Assembly (NCBI RefSeq): GCF_003574445.1
Contig: NZ_KZ984580.1
Span: forward strand, 1-47,767
DNA from: Streptomyces sp. YIM 130001
GTDB lineage: Bacteria > Actinomycetota > Actinomycetes > Streptomycetales > Streptomycetaceae
Direction: 5' to 3'
DNA: 47,767 bases
The position numbers and the translations under genes were made by a program. Position 1 is the stretch's first letter. Each line of letters begins with the position of its first letter. Shown here piece by piece: positions 25,316-32,818 of the stretch. The notes under the pieces are model-generated. The model did not search any database and had not been told where the DNA came from. It saw nothing but the letters and a program-made list of their open reading frames with translations.

Positions 25316-25784
25316 ATGATCAGCATCAAGTCGCTCGCGCTCGGTGCGGCCGCGCTCTGCCTGCTCGGAGCAGTGCCGCAGGTGGCCGCCGGCTCCGAGG
25401 AGGAGGACTGCACCAAGGACCTCGGCAGCACCTGGCAGCACCTGGCAGCGGTACAACGCCCCCTTCGATGCCCGTGACCTCGAAGGGGTCACGGACTTCT
25501 ACCACCCATCCGCGGTGAAGATCGACCCGAGCGGTGACTATCACGACGGCAGACAGGCGATAGGGGAACTCTTCGGCGAACTCTTCCAGATGGAGTTCAC
25601 GAGCGACTTCCAGGATGTCAAGCGCACCGTCGTCGGCTGGCGGACGGCCATGCAGGTCGTCAACTCCACGCTGACATTCCCCGAACTCGGCGACTACCAG
25701 GAGCGTTTTACGTCCGTACTCACCTTCACCCGCGACGCGGGTGAGTGGCGCGTTCTGGTCAACGCCGGTTCGCCGCAATCCTGA
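25316..25784 (+). pseudogene. Secreted SnoaL/SgcJ-like protein gene split by a 10-bp duplication
   Basis: The ATG at 25316 opens a frame with a clear signal peptide (positively charged start, hydrophobic A-A-A-L-C-L-L-G-A-V, A-A-G cleavage region), but it stops at 25475-25477 after 53 residues. A SnoaL-like domain (F-D-A-R-D-L-E-G-V to the W-R-V-L-V-N-A-G end) continues in the next frame to 25784. Removing one copy of a 10-base tandem repeat at 25424-25443 joins the two into a single protein of about 152 residues. So the gene is disrupted by slippage, or switched by it. The intact form would be an exported small beta-barrel protein related to the three cytoplasmic SgcJ-like proteins of this cluster. 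Confidence 0.75.
25424..25448 (+). repeat. 10-bp tandem repeat causing a frameshift
   Basis: The unit GGCAGCACCT occurs twice head to tail (25424-25433, 25434-25443) and is followed by the first five bases of a third copy. Deleting one unit restores the SnoaL-like reading frame exactly. A 14-base match to part of this repeat also lies at 25229-25242, about 200 bases upstream. Confidence 0.85.
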
Positions 25785-25858
25785 AGATGCCGCACCGCTG
25801 ACGGGGCGAAACAGTCGGAGGGTCGTGATGCCTGACACTCAGTGAGAGGGGACAGAGC

Positions 25859-28198
25859 GTGGCAGCGGAGACGTGGGAAATGAATGTGACTGCGCACGCG
25901 GACAGCCGACTGAGCGGTCCGCGGGGCAACTGGTGGTTCACTGGAAAGGTTCCAGGCCTCGAAAACATCCCAGGAGTCGAGGCGAATGGTCAGATCACCT
26001 CGCTGGCGCTACCGGATCTGTCCACCTGTGATCAGCAGTCGGTATTGGATTACTTCGACAATACGTGGGCCCTCCAGGAGGTCCTTTTCGCAGGGCTGCA
26101 GACGGCGGAGGCGTTTTACCGGCCACCGATACACAATCTGCGGCACCCGATGATTTTCTACTACGGGCACCCTGCCGCTCTGTATGTCAACAAACTGCGG
26201 GTCTCCGGCTTGGTCGACGAGCCCGTGAACCCGTATCTGGAGCAAGTCCTGGAGACGGGCGTCGATGAGATGTCCTGGGACGACCTGTCGAAGAACGAGA
26301 TGCTCTGGCCTTCGGTGTCCGAGGTGCACGCGTACCGGGCGTTGGTCCACGGCCTGGTACGCGGCATCATCGAGAAGACCGACTTCGCCGCTGAGCTGGG
26401 CCGGCCCGTGACCATGAAGGACCAGGCGTGGGCTCTGTTCATGGCCTTCGAGCACGACCGCATCCACCTGGAGACCAGCTCCGTACTCATCCGCGAGCTG
26501 CCCCTCCAGCTGGTCTCCCGCCACCCCGTCTGGCCGGCTCCCGCCCCGATCCGCCGCACCTCCTCCCGCGGGCGGCCCGACGCCCAGGCCGTTCCGGTGA
26601 ACCGGATGGTCGCCATCGCCGGCGGCGAGGTGCAGTTGGGCAAGTCCGACTCCTTCCCCTCCTACGGGTGGGACAACGAGTACGGCAGCCGGACCCTCGA
26701 CGTGGCCGACTTCGAGACCTCCCGCTTCCTCGTGAGCAACGGCGAGTACCACCGCTTCGTCGCCGACGGCGGCTACCGCCGCCCCGAGCTGTGGTCGAAG
26801 GAGGGATGGGAGTGGCGCTCGTTCCGCAACGCCAAGTGGCCGCAGTTCTGGGTGCCGGACGGCCCCAGCGGTCTGCACGCCTACCGGCTGCGCACCACCT
26901 TCGATGAGCTGGACATGCCGTGGGACTGGCCCGTATGCGTCAACTACCACGAGGCCAAGGCCTACTGCTCCTGGCTCGGCAGCATCGACTCCCGCGGCTA
27001 CCGGCTGCCGACCGAGGCCGAACAGCAGTGCATCCGTGAATTGCCCTTGGTCCCCGGTACCGCCGACGACCCGGTGATGCAGTCGGACGGCGCCGACCTG
27101 CGCAGCCGAGGCGTCAACCTCAACCTCGCCTGGGGGTCCGAGGGCCCGGTCGACCACTCCCCCGCGACTTCTCAGGGGGTGCACGACACCGCGGGCAACC
27201 TCTGGGAATGGTCGGAGGACACCTTCAACCCGCTGGAGTCCTTCAGCGTGCACCCCTACTACGAGGACTTCAGCACCCCCTGCTTCGACGGCAAGCACCA
27301 CATGATCCTCGGCGGCGCCTTCATCAGCACCGGCGACGAGGCCAGCATCTGGGCCCGCTTCCACTTCCGGCCGCACTTTCTCCAGCAGTCCGGCATCCGG
27401 CTGGTCACCTCCTCCCCCGACGCCGGCTCACAAGGTCCGTACGACAGCCAGGAGGTGCTCGACCGCTATCTCCTGATGCACTTCGCCGGCGCCGAGGACA
27501 CCTTCGACGGCACGGACCATCTGCTCATGAAGGCGCACGGCTACCCGCAGCGCCTCGCACGCCTGCTGCTCCGCACGGCCGAGCGCAAGCAGGCGGATCT
27601 CGGCCGCGTGCTGGAACTCGGCTGTGCCGTCGGGGGCACCTCTTTCGCCCTCGCGGAGGGCGGGGTACGCAACGTGACGGGCGTCGACCTGAGTCCGCAG
27701 TTCGTCGACACCGCACAGCGGCTCGCCCGCGGCGAGTCCGTGCCCTACCGGCGGACCGACCAGGGCGAGAACGGCACCGGGCTCATCGCCTCGGCGCCCA
27801 GGCCAGCCGAGGGCTGCAACGCGGCGTTCCTGGTCGCCGACGCCTGCACCCTGCCGTGCTCGCTGGGGCACTTCGATGCCGTGGTCCTCGGCAACCTCCT
27901 CGACCGCGTCGCCGACCCCCGGGCTCTGCTACAGCAGTTCACCGAATCGGACGCGTTCCTCTCCTCCGGCGGGCTGCTCCTGGTGGCCACCCCGTGGAGC
28001 TGGCAGACCGCGTACACGGAGCCGGAGAACTGGCTCGGCGGCCGGCAGCAGACCGCCACCAGCGAGACCGAGTTCAGGAATCTGCTCAGCCAGGCCTTCG
28101 ACGCCGTTGAGGAGACCGAGGAGCCCGGGGTGCTGCGCAACCACAAGCGGCACTTCGAGGTCTTCAGCGCGGACGTCTCCGTCTGGCGCAAGCGCTGA
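25859..28198 (+). CDS. ovoA: OvoA-type 5-histidylcysteine sulfoxide synthase with C-terminal methyltransferase
   Basis: The 779-residue protein has three domains. A DinB-like N-terminal domain (about 25-225) carries the non-haem iron ligands: H104 in Y-Y-G-H-P-A and H199/H203 in the HxxxHxE motif E-H-D-R-I-H-L-E. A formylglycine-generating-enzyme-like domain spans about 245-515 (G-Y-R-L-P-T-E-A-E, G-N-L-W-E-W). A SAM methyltransferase domain spans about 585-779 (V-L-E-L-G-C-A-V-G-G, V-D-L-S-P-Q-F). This is the OvoA layout. OvoA uses O2 to couple cysteine to C5 of histidine as a sulfoxide, and after C-S cleavage its C-terminal domain N-methylates thiohistidine to ovothiol. EgtB of ergothioneine lacks that domain. 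GTG start at 25859 has an AGGGGA site. Inside an amino-sugar cluster it suggests a thiohistidine-derived building block. Confidence 0.88.
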   Translation: MAAETWEMNVTAHADSRLSGPRGNWWFTGKVPGLENIPGVEANGQITSLALPDLSTCDQQSVLDYFDNTWALQEVLFAGLQTAEAFYRPPIHNLRHPMIFYYGHPAALYVNKLRVSGLVDEPVNPYLEQVLETGVDEMSWDDLSKNEMLWPSVSEVHAYRALVHGLVRGIIEKTDFAAELGRPVTMKDQAWALFMAFEHDRIHLETSSVLIRELPLQLVSRHPVWPAPAPIRRTSSRGRPDAQAVPVNRMVAIAGGEVQLGKSDSFPSYGWDNEYGSRTLDVADFETSRFLVSNGEYHRFVADGGYRRPELWSKEGWEWRSFRNAKWPQFWVPDGPSGLHAYRLRTTFDELDMPWDWPVCVNYHEAKAYCSWLGSIDSRGYRLPTEAEQQCIRELPLVPGTADDPVMQSDGADLRSRGVNLNLAWGSEGPVDHSPATSQGVHDTAGNLWEWSEDTFNPLESFSVHPYYEDFSTPCFDGKHHMILGGAFISTGDEASIWARFHFRPHFLQQSGIRLVTSSPDAGSQGPYDSQEVLDRYLLMHFAGAEDTFDGTDHLLMKAHGYPQRLARLLLRTAERKQADLGRVLELGCAVGGTSFALAEGGVRNVTGVDLSPQFVDTAQRLARGESVPYRRTDQGENGTGLIASAPRPAEGCNAAFLVADACTLPCSLGHFDAVVLGNLLDRVADPRALLQQFTESDAFLSSGGLLLVATPWSWQTAYTEPENWLGGRQQTATSETEFRNLLSQAFDAVEETEEPGVLRNHKRHFEVFSADVSVWRKR

Positions 28199-28220
28199 TC
28201 TCTCCCGCCTGCCTCCCCGC

Positions 28221-28256
28221 GCTTCCTTCAAGCGGGCCGTGCCGCTTGAAGGAAGC
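28221..28256 (+). terminator. Rho-independent terminator after the OvoA gene
   Basis: A perfect 15-base stem (28221-28235 with 28242-28256) with a 6-base loop is followed by TGTTTTCC. It lies 22 bases after the OvoA stop codon and separates it from the next methyltransferase gene, which therefore may need its own promoter or read-through. Confidence 0.85.
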
Positions 28257-28300
28257 TGTTTTCCTTCACCTTCCCGTCGAGAAGAAACCTGGAGCTTCGC

Positions 28301-29023
28301 ATGTACGATCATGAAGTCGCCGAGGTCTACGACGAGGTCTACCGCGGCCGTGGCCGGGATTTCGCGTCCGAGGCCGAGGAGGTGCACCGGCTGGTCACGG
28401 AGCGCTGTCCCCAGGCCTCCTCACTGCTCGACGTGGCCTGCGGCACCGGAGCGCATCTGCGGTCCTTCGCCGATATCTTCAAGCATGTCGAAGGCGTGGA
28501 GCTGTCCGCAGGCATGCTGGGCGTGGCCCGGAGCGGGCTGCCCGGGGTGCCGGTGCACCAGGGAGACATGCGCGACTTCTCGCTGGACCGCCGCTTCTCC
28601 GTGGTGACCTGCATGTTCAGCTCCATCGGACATACGCGTACGACGGCCGAGTTGCGGGCCGCGCTGAGCCGCTTCGCCCGTCATCTCGAGCCCGGCGGCG
28701 TCATCGTCGTCGAGCCCTGGTGGTTCCCCGACACCTTCCTCGACGGCTATGTGACGGGCGATGTGATCAATGGGAACCGCCGGACCGTGGCCCGGCTGTC
28801 CCACTCCCGCCGGGAGGGGAAGGGCAGCTCGCGGGTCACCGTGCATTTCGCCGTGACCGACCCGGAAGCCGGACTCCACCACGTCACCGAGGAATATCCC
28901 GTCTCGCTCTTCGAGCAGGCCGACTACGAGGAGGCCTTCCGCGCCGCCGGCTGCCCGGCCGACTACATCACGGGCGGGCCGCACGGGCGTGGCTGGTTCG
29001 TGGCATGTGCTCCGACGGCATAG
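28301..29023 (+). CDS. N,N-dimethyltransferase (DesVI-like), copy 2
   Basis: A 240-residue SAM methyltransferase with motif I L-L-D-V-A-C-G-T-G, V-E-G-V-E-L-S-A-G-M-L, the M-F-S-S-I-G segment typical of DesVI, and V-V-E-P-W-W-F-P. It starts at the ATG at 28301 (GGAG site). Its 3' end overlaps the PLP decarboxylase gene by 19 bases, so the two are probably co-translated. That pairing raises the possibility that this copy methylates the amine made by the decarboxylase, while copy 1, in the sugar operon, methylates the sugar. Both acting on a sugar is equally compatible with the family. Confidence 0.85.
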   Translation: MYDHEVAEVYDEVYRGRGRDFASEAEEVHRLVTERCPQASSLLDVACGTGAHLRSFADIFKHVEGVELSAGMLGVARSGLPGVPVHQGDMRDFSLDRRFSVVTCMFSSIGHTRTTAELRAALSRFARHLEPGGVIVVEPWWFPDTFLDGYVTGDVINGNRRTVARLSHSRREGKGSSRVTVHFAVTDPEAGLHHVTEEYPVSLFEQADYEEAFRAAGCPADYITGGPHGRGWFVACAPTA

Positions 29024-30438
29024 CGCCCGGGCCGGCGCTGCGCCCGGGGCTGGAGCCGCGGCCGGAGGAGCTGGCCGCACTGCTGGAGGCGGCCTCCTCC
29101 TTCGTCGCCGGCTTTGTCACCTCGATGGAAGAGGCTCCCGTCCCCGAACCCACCCCGCTCGGCTCAGAAGAGCTGACGGAGCTGCTCGCGCCCCCCGCGG
29201 AAGCGCCCGGCGAGTTCGGCCCGCTGTTGGAGACCTTCGGCGCGGCCGCCGCGCGGGCGACGGAAACCACAGGCCCCGACACCTTCGCCTACTTCCCCGG
29301 AGGCGGTCTGATCACCGGCGCCGTGGCCGAGCTGCTGTCCTGCACCGTCAACCGCTACACCGGGCTGAGTTCCATGGCTCCTGCCCTGGTGGCCATGGAG
29401 CAGAGCGTGATCAGGTGGCTCTGCGGCGAGTTCGGGCTGCCGGAAGCCACGGCAGGCGGCGTGATCACCACCGGCGCCTCCACGGGCACCCTCTCAGCGC
29501 TCCTCGCAGCGCGGGAGAGCCTGCTCGGCGGCCCGCCGCACACCGGCGTCATCTACGTCACCGAGCACACCCACCTGTGCGTGGCAAAGGCCGCCCGCAT
29601 CGCGGGCTTTCCCCTCGAATCGCTGCGCACCGTCCCGGTCGACGGCCGCCAGCGCATGGACCCCGAGGCCGCCGAACGCCTGATCGTGGCCGATCGCGCG
29701 GCCGGGCGCACCCCCTTCCTGCTGGTCGGCACCGCCGGCACGACCAGCACGGGCGCGGTCGATCCACTGCGGCGGCTGGCGGCCACGACCCGTGCGCACC
29801 AGCTCTGGTTTCACATCGATGCCGCCTATGGCGGCGGCTTCCAGCTCACCGAGCGGGGCCGGGACCGGCTGGCCGGAATCGAGCTGGCGGACTCCGTCGT
29901 ACTCGACCCGCACAAATCGCTGTTCCTCCCGTACGGATCGGGCGTGCTCCTGGTGCGCGATGCACGCCCGCTGCGGGCCGCCCACCGGGCCGATGCGGAC
30001 TATCTGCAGGACCTCGACCGCACCGGCCGGCTGCTGCCGGACTACGCCGACTTGGGCACCGAGCTCAGCCGGGGGTATCGCGGCCTGCGGCTGTGGCTGC
30101 CCCTCCAGCTGCACGGAGTCGGCGCGTTCCGTACGGCCCTCGACGAAAAGCTGGACCTCGCCGACGTGGTCCATCGTGAGCTGCGCACCTTGCCCGGCAT
30201 CGAGACACTCCCCCCGGACCTGACGGTGCTGGCCTTCCGTGCCTCCGGCGGCGACGCGGTGAACCAACGCCTGCTGGAGGCCGTCCATGCCGCCGGACGG
30301 GCCCGGCTGACCAGCACCCGTGTCCAGGGCCACCACACCCTGCGGCTGTGTGTGCTCAACCACCGCACGCACCGGACCCATGTCGATGCGGCGCTGAAGG
30401 CCGTGCGCCGGGCAGCGGAGCAGGTGTTGTCCTCCTGA
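29005..30438 (+). CDS. PLP-dependent group II amino acid decarboxylase
   Basis: From the ATG at 29005 the protein has 477 residues, the size of the aromatic-L-amino-acid/tyrosine/histidine decarboxylase group. The PLP lysine is about K304 in V-L-D-P-H-K-S-L-F, the aspartate pairing with the PLP ring nitrogen lies in F-H-I-D-A-A-Y-G-G, and the ring-stacking histidine in E-H-T-H-L-C-V-A-K. It would remove CO2 from an amino acid. Following OvoA and an N-methyltransferase, a thiohistidine, histidine or aromatic amino acid is a reasonable substrate guess. An OvoB-type C-S lyase is not seen, and decarboxylase-fold enzymes can rarely do other PLP chemistry. It ends convergent with the SDR gene, 23 bases away. 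Confidence 0.85.
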   Translation: MCSDGIAPGPALRPGLEPRPEELAALLEAASSFVAGFVTSMEEAPVPEPTPLGSEELTELLAPPAEAPGEFGPLLETFGAAAARATETTGPDTFAYFPGGGLITGAVAELLSCTVNRYTGLSSMAPALVAMEQSVIRWLCGEFGLPEATAGGVITTGASTGTLSALLAARESLLGGPPHTGVIYVTEHTHLCVAKAARIAGFPLESLRTVPVDGRQRMDPEAAERLIVADRAAGRTPFLLVGTAGTTSTGAVDPLRRLAATTRAHQLWFHIDAAYGGGFQLTERGRDRLAGIELADSVVLDPHKSLFLPYGSGVLLVRDARPLRAAHRADADYLQDLDRTGRLLPDYADLGTELSRGYRGLRLWLPLQLHGVGAFRTALDEKLDLADVVHRELRTLPGIETLPPDLTVLAFRASGGDAVNQRLLEAVHAAGRARLTSTRVQGHHTLRLCVLNHRTHRTHVDAALKAVRRAAEQVLSS

Positions 30439-30461
30439 ACGAGGCTCAGCCTGCATGGGGC

Positions 30462-31442
30462 TCAGCAGGCGCCGCTGTCCGGCAGGGCGAGCCACCAGTC
30501 GGCGCCGCGGGCCCAGGCGACCGTGCGGGCCAGCCCTTCGGCCAGCGGGGTCCGGCATTCCCAGCCGAGCACCGACTGCGCTCTGCCGGTGCTCGGGACC
30601 CGCCGCGGGAGGTCCTCATAGGTGCGGCCCAGAGCGCTCCGGGTGTCCGTACCCTCCGGCACGGCCGAGCCCGTCAGCTCCGCGATCGCCGCCACCACTT
30701 CGCCGACCGTTGCCTCCGCATCGCTGCCCAGGTTGAAGCATTCGCCCACGGCACCGGGCTTGCCGGCGGCCAGCAGGGTCCCGTCCACCGCATCGTCGAT
30801 ATGGGTGAAGCAGCGCGTCTGCCGGCCCCTGTCGTAGATCACGGGAGAAAGGCCGTTGAGAGCGCGGTGGATGGACCGGCTGACGACGTACGCGGGTCGC
30901 TGGCGCGGCCCGTAGACGTTGAAGTAGCGCACGATCGTGGCAGCGAGCCCGTGCTGGGCGGCGAAGGCGTGCACCAAGTGCTCGGCCAGTGCCTTGCTCG
31001 AGGAATATGTCCACCGGCTCGCCGAGGTGGGGCCGAGCACGCGGTCGGCGTCCTCCGTCCAGGGGACGGCGGGATTCTTCCCGAAGATCTCGCTCGTGCT
31101 CGCCATGACCACCCGGACGTCCGCCCGGCAGGCCTGGTCCAGCACGTTCCGGGTGCCCGAGAAATTGATGTCGATGACGTCCAGCGGGCGGGCCAGATAC
31201 TGGTCCACCCCGACGACCGCGGCCATGTGGTAGACCGAGTCCACGCCGGCGAGCGCCGCGCGCAGCCGATCCGGGTCACGGATGTCGCCCTCGACGAAGC
31301 GGACGTGCTTCTGGCCGGGGGCCGGGCGGCCCGGCGGCGGGGCGCCGTCGAGGACGGTCACCTCATCGCCCTGCTCCAGCAGCCGCTCGACCAGGTGGCC
31401 GCCTATGAATCCGTGGCCTCCGGTGACCAGGGCGCGTCCCAT
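30462..31442 (-). CDS. NAD-dependent SDR: UDP-glucuronate decarboxylase/epimerase-like
   Basis: A 326-residue extended short-chain dehydrogenase. The nucleotide-binding G-G-H-G-F-I-G-G lies near residues 8-15, the triad S-T-S-E at 115-118, catalytic Y146 and K150 in W-T-Y-S-S-S-K, and R210 in R-Q-T-R-C-F-T-H. The S-T-S-E plus arginine set is what UDP-glucuronate decarboxylases (UXS, ArnA decarboxylase domain) use to oxidise C4 and lose CO2, giving a 4-keto pentose. Some epimerases share it. The gene begins on the last base of the dehydrogenase stop (TGATG), which would deliver UDP-glucuronate. The pair resembles CalS8/CalS9 of calicheamicin aminopentose formation. A released 4-keto pentose would be a substrate for the DesI-like enzyme. 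Confidence 0.8.
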   Translation of the reverse strand: MGRALVTGGHGFIGGHLVERLLEQGDEVTVLDGAPPPGRPAPGQKHVRFVEGDIRDPDRLRAALAGVDSVYHMAAVVGVDQYLARPLDVIDINFSGTRNVLDQACRADVRVVMASTSEIFGKNPAVPWTEDADRVLGPTSASRWTYSSSKALAEHLVHAFAAQHGLAATIVRYFNVYGPRQRPAYVVSRSIHRALNGLSPVIYDRGRQTRCFTHIDDAVDGTLLAAGKPGAVGECFNLGSDAEATVGEVVAAIAELTGSAVPEGTDTRSALGRTYEDLPRRVPSTGRAQSVLGWECRTPLAEGLARTVAWARGADWWLALPDSGAC

Positions 31443-32791
31443 CAGGACCTCCCCAACCCGCGGTAGACGTGCCCCAGTGCGCGCAGTCCGGCGATCTGGT
31501 CCTTGGAGTAGTGGGCGCGGCCGTCCACGATCAGGCACGTCCGACGCACCGGCAGCGCCGCGTAGTCGAGGTCCTCCAGCTCTCTGTGGAGGGCCAGCAC
31601 CGCGATGCAGTCCGCGTCCCGCACCGCGTCCTGCACTGTGCGTTCGGGGCGGGCGCCGAAGAGGCGGGCGGCGGCGTCGGCGTCCACCAGCGGGTCGTAC
31701 GTGCGCACCGTGACACCCGCTCCCCGGAGGGCGCGGACGACGGGCAGGACGGGCGTGGCCCGCAGATCGCCGGAGTTGTTCTTGAAGGCCAGCCCCAGCA
31801 CGGCGACGGTGGCGGTGTCCGGGTCCCGGCCCAGGTTCCGCAGCTCCGCCAGGATCAGCTGGGCGGTGTGCACCGGCATGGCGTCATTGACTCTGCGGGC
31901 GGTGGGTGCGGTGAGCAGATCCACGCCGCGCTGCCGGGCCGCGTGCCAGACCATCCAGGGATCCTTGGTCAGGCAGGAGCCGCCCACCCCGACGCCCGGC
32001 TGCAGAATGTTCACCCTGCCGTCGCCTTTGGGGATCGTGTTCGCCGCCTTGATCACGTCCAGCACATCCACGTCGTACAGATCACAGAAAAGGGCGAGCT
32101 CGCCGGCGAGAGCGATGTTGTGGTCGATCCACCAGTTGTCGGCCAGCTTGACGATCTCGGCGGACTCCATCGACGGCTGCGGGATCGTGTCCACCCCCAG
32201 CGCCCCGCGCCAGAAGTCCGCCGCTTCCCGGGTGCTCTTCTCGTCCAGCCCACCCACGACGATAGGGAGCGACCGCAGTTCCCGCAGCGCGGTCCCCTCC
32301 GCCAGCCGCTCCGGCGTGAAGGCCAGGGTGAAGTCCTCACCCCCCGTCAGGCCGCTCTTCTCCAGCAGCGGAAGCACCGTGTTCCGGGTCGTACCCGGCC
32401 CCACCGTGCTCTTGAGTACCACCAGCTGCCCTCGCCGCAGATACCGGCTCAGCTCGGCGCACACATCGCGCAGCTGGTCGTCGGCCAGGGAGCCGTCGTC
32501 ACGGACCGGGGTGCCGACGGAGATCACCACGACGTCGGCCTCGGCGGTGCCGGCGTAGTCACCGGTCACCCGCAGTCGGCCGGACGCCATCCCGCGCTGG
32601 ATGAGCTCCGGCAGACCCGGTTCGCTGATCGGGCAGTGACCGTCATTGAGTCCGGCGACGAGTTCGGCATCGGCGTCCACGCCGAGCACATCCAGGCCGC
32701 GGTCGGCCAACTGCGCCGCAAGGCACGATCCGACATATCCAAAACCGATGACGGCCACCCGCCGCAGTGGTCTGTCCGGAGGAACGCCCAT
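31442..32791 (-). CDS. UDP-sugar 6-dehydrogenase
   Basis: A 449-residue nucleotide-sugar dehydrogenase. The NAD-binding I-G-F-G-Y-V-G starts at about residue 15, S-V-G-T-P-V at 91, the catalytic lysine region E-I-V-K-L-A-D-N at 212-219, and the catalytic cysteine C273 in V-G-G-S-C-L-T-K-D-P. It oxidises C6 of a UDP-sugar twice to the uronate using two NAD+. UDP-glucose is the expected substrate given the neighbouring decarboxylase-like SDR, but the P-E-R segment near residue 160 is also seen in UDP-N-acetylhexosamine dehydrogenases. It has a GGGAG site, lies 27 bases after the flavin monooxygenase gene and is coupled to the SDR, forming a three-gene minus-strand operon. Confidence 0.87.
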   Translation of the reverse strand: MGVPPDRPLRRVAVIGFGYVGSCLAAQLADRGLDVLGVDADAELVAGLNDGHCPISEPGLPELIQRGMASGRLRVTGDYAGTAEADVVVISVGTPVRDDGSLADDQLRDVCAELSRYLRRGQLVVLKSTVGPGTTRNTVLPLLEKSGLTGGEDFTLAFTPERLAEGTALRELRSLPIVVGGLDEKSTREAADFWRGALGVDTIPQPSMESAEIVKLADNWWIDHNIALAGELALFCDLYDVDVLDVIKAANTIPKGDGRVNILQPGVGVGGSCLTKDPWMVWHAARQRGVDLLTAPTARRVNDAMPVHTAQLILAELRNLGRDPDTATVAVLGLAFKNNSGDLRATPVLPVVRALRGAGVTVRTYDPLVDADAAARLFGARPERTVQDAVRDADCIAVLALHRELEDLDYAALPVRRTCLIVDGRAHYSKDQIAGLRALGHVYRGLGRS

Positions 32792-32818
32792 GAATTCACT
32801 CCCAGTCCAGAAGTCTGT

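Noticed and set aside
26009..27376. 455-codon open frame on the minus strand
   Set aside because: Shadow of the OvoA gene.
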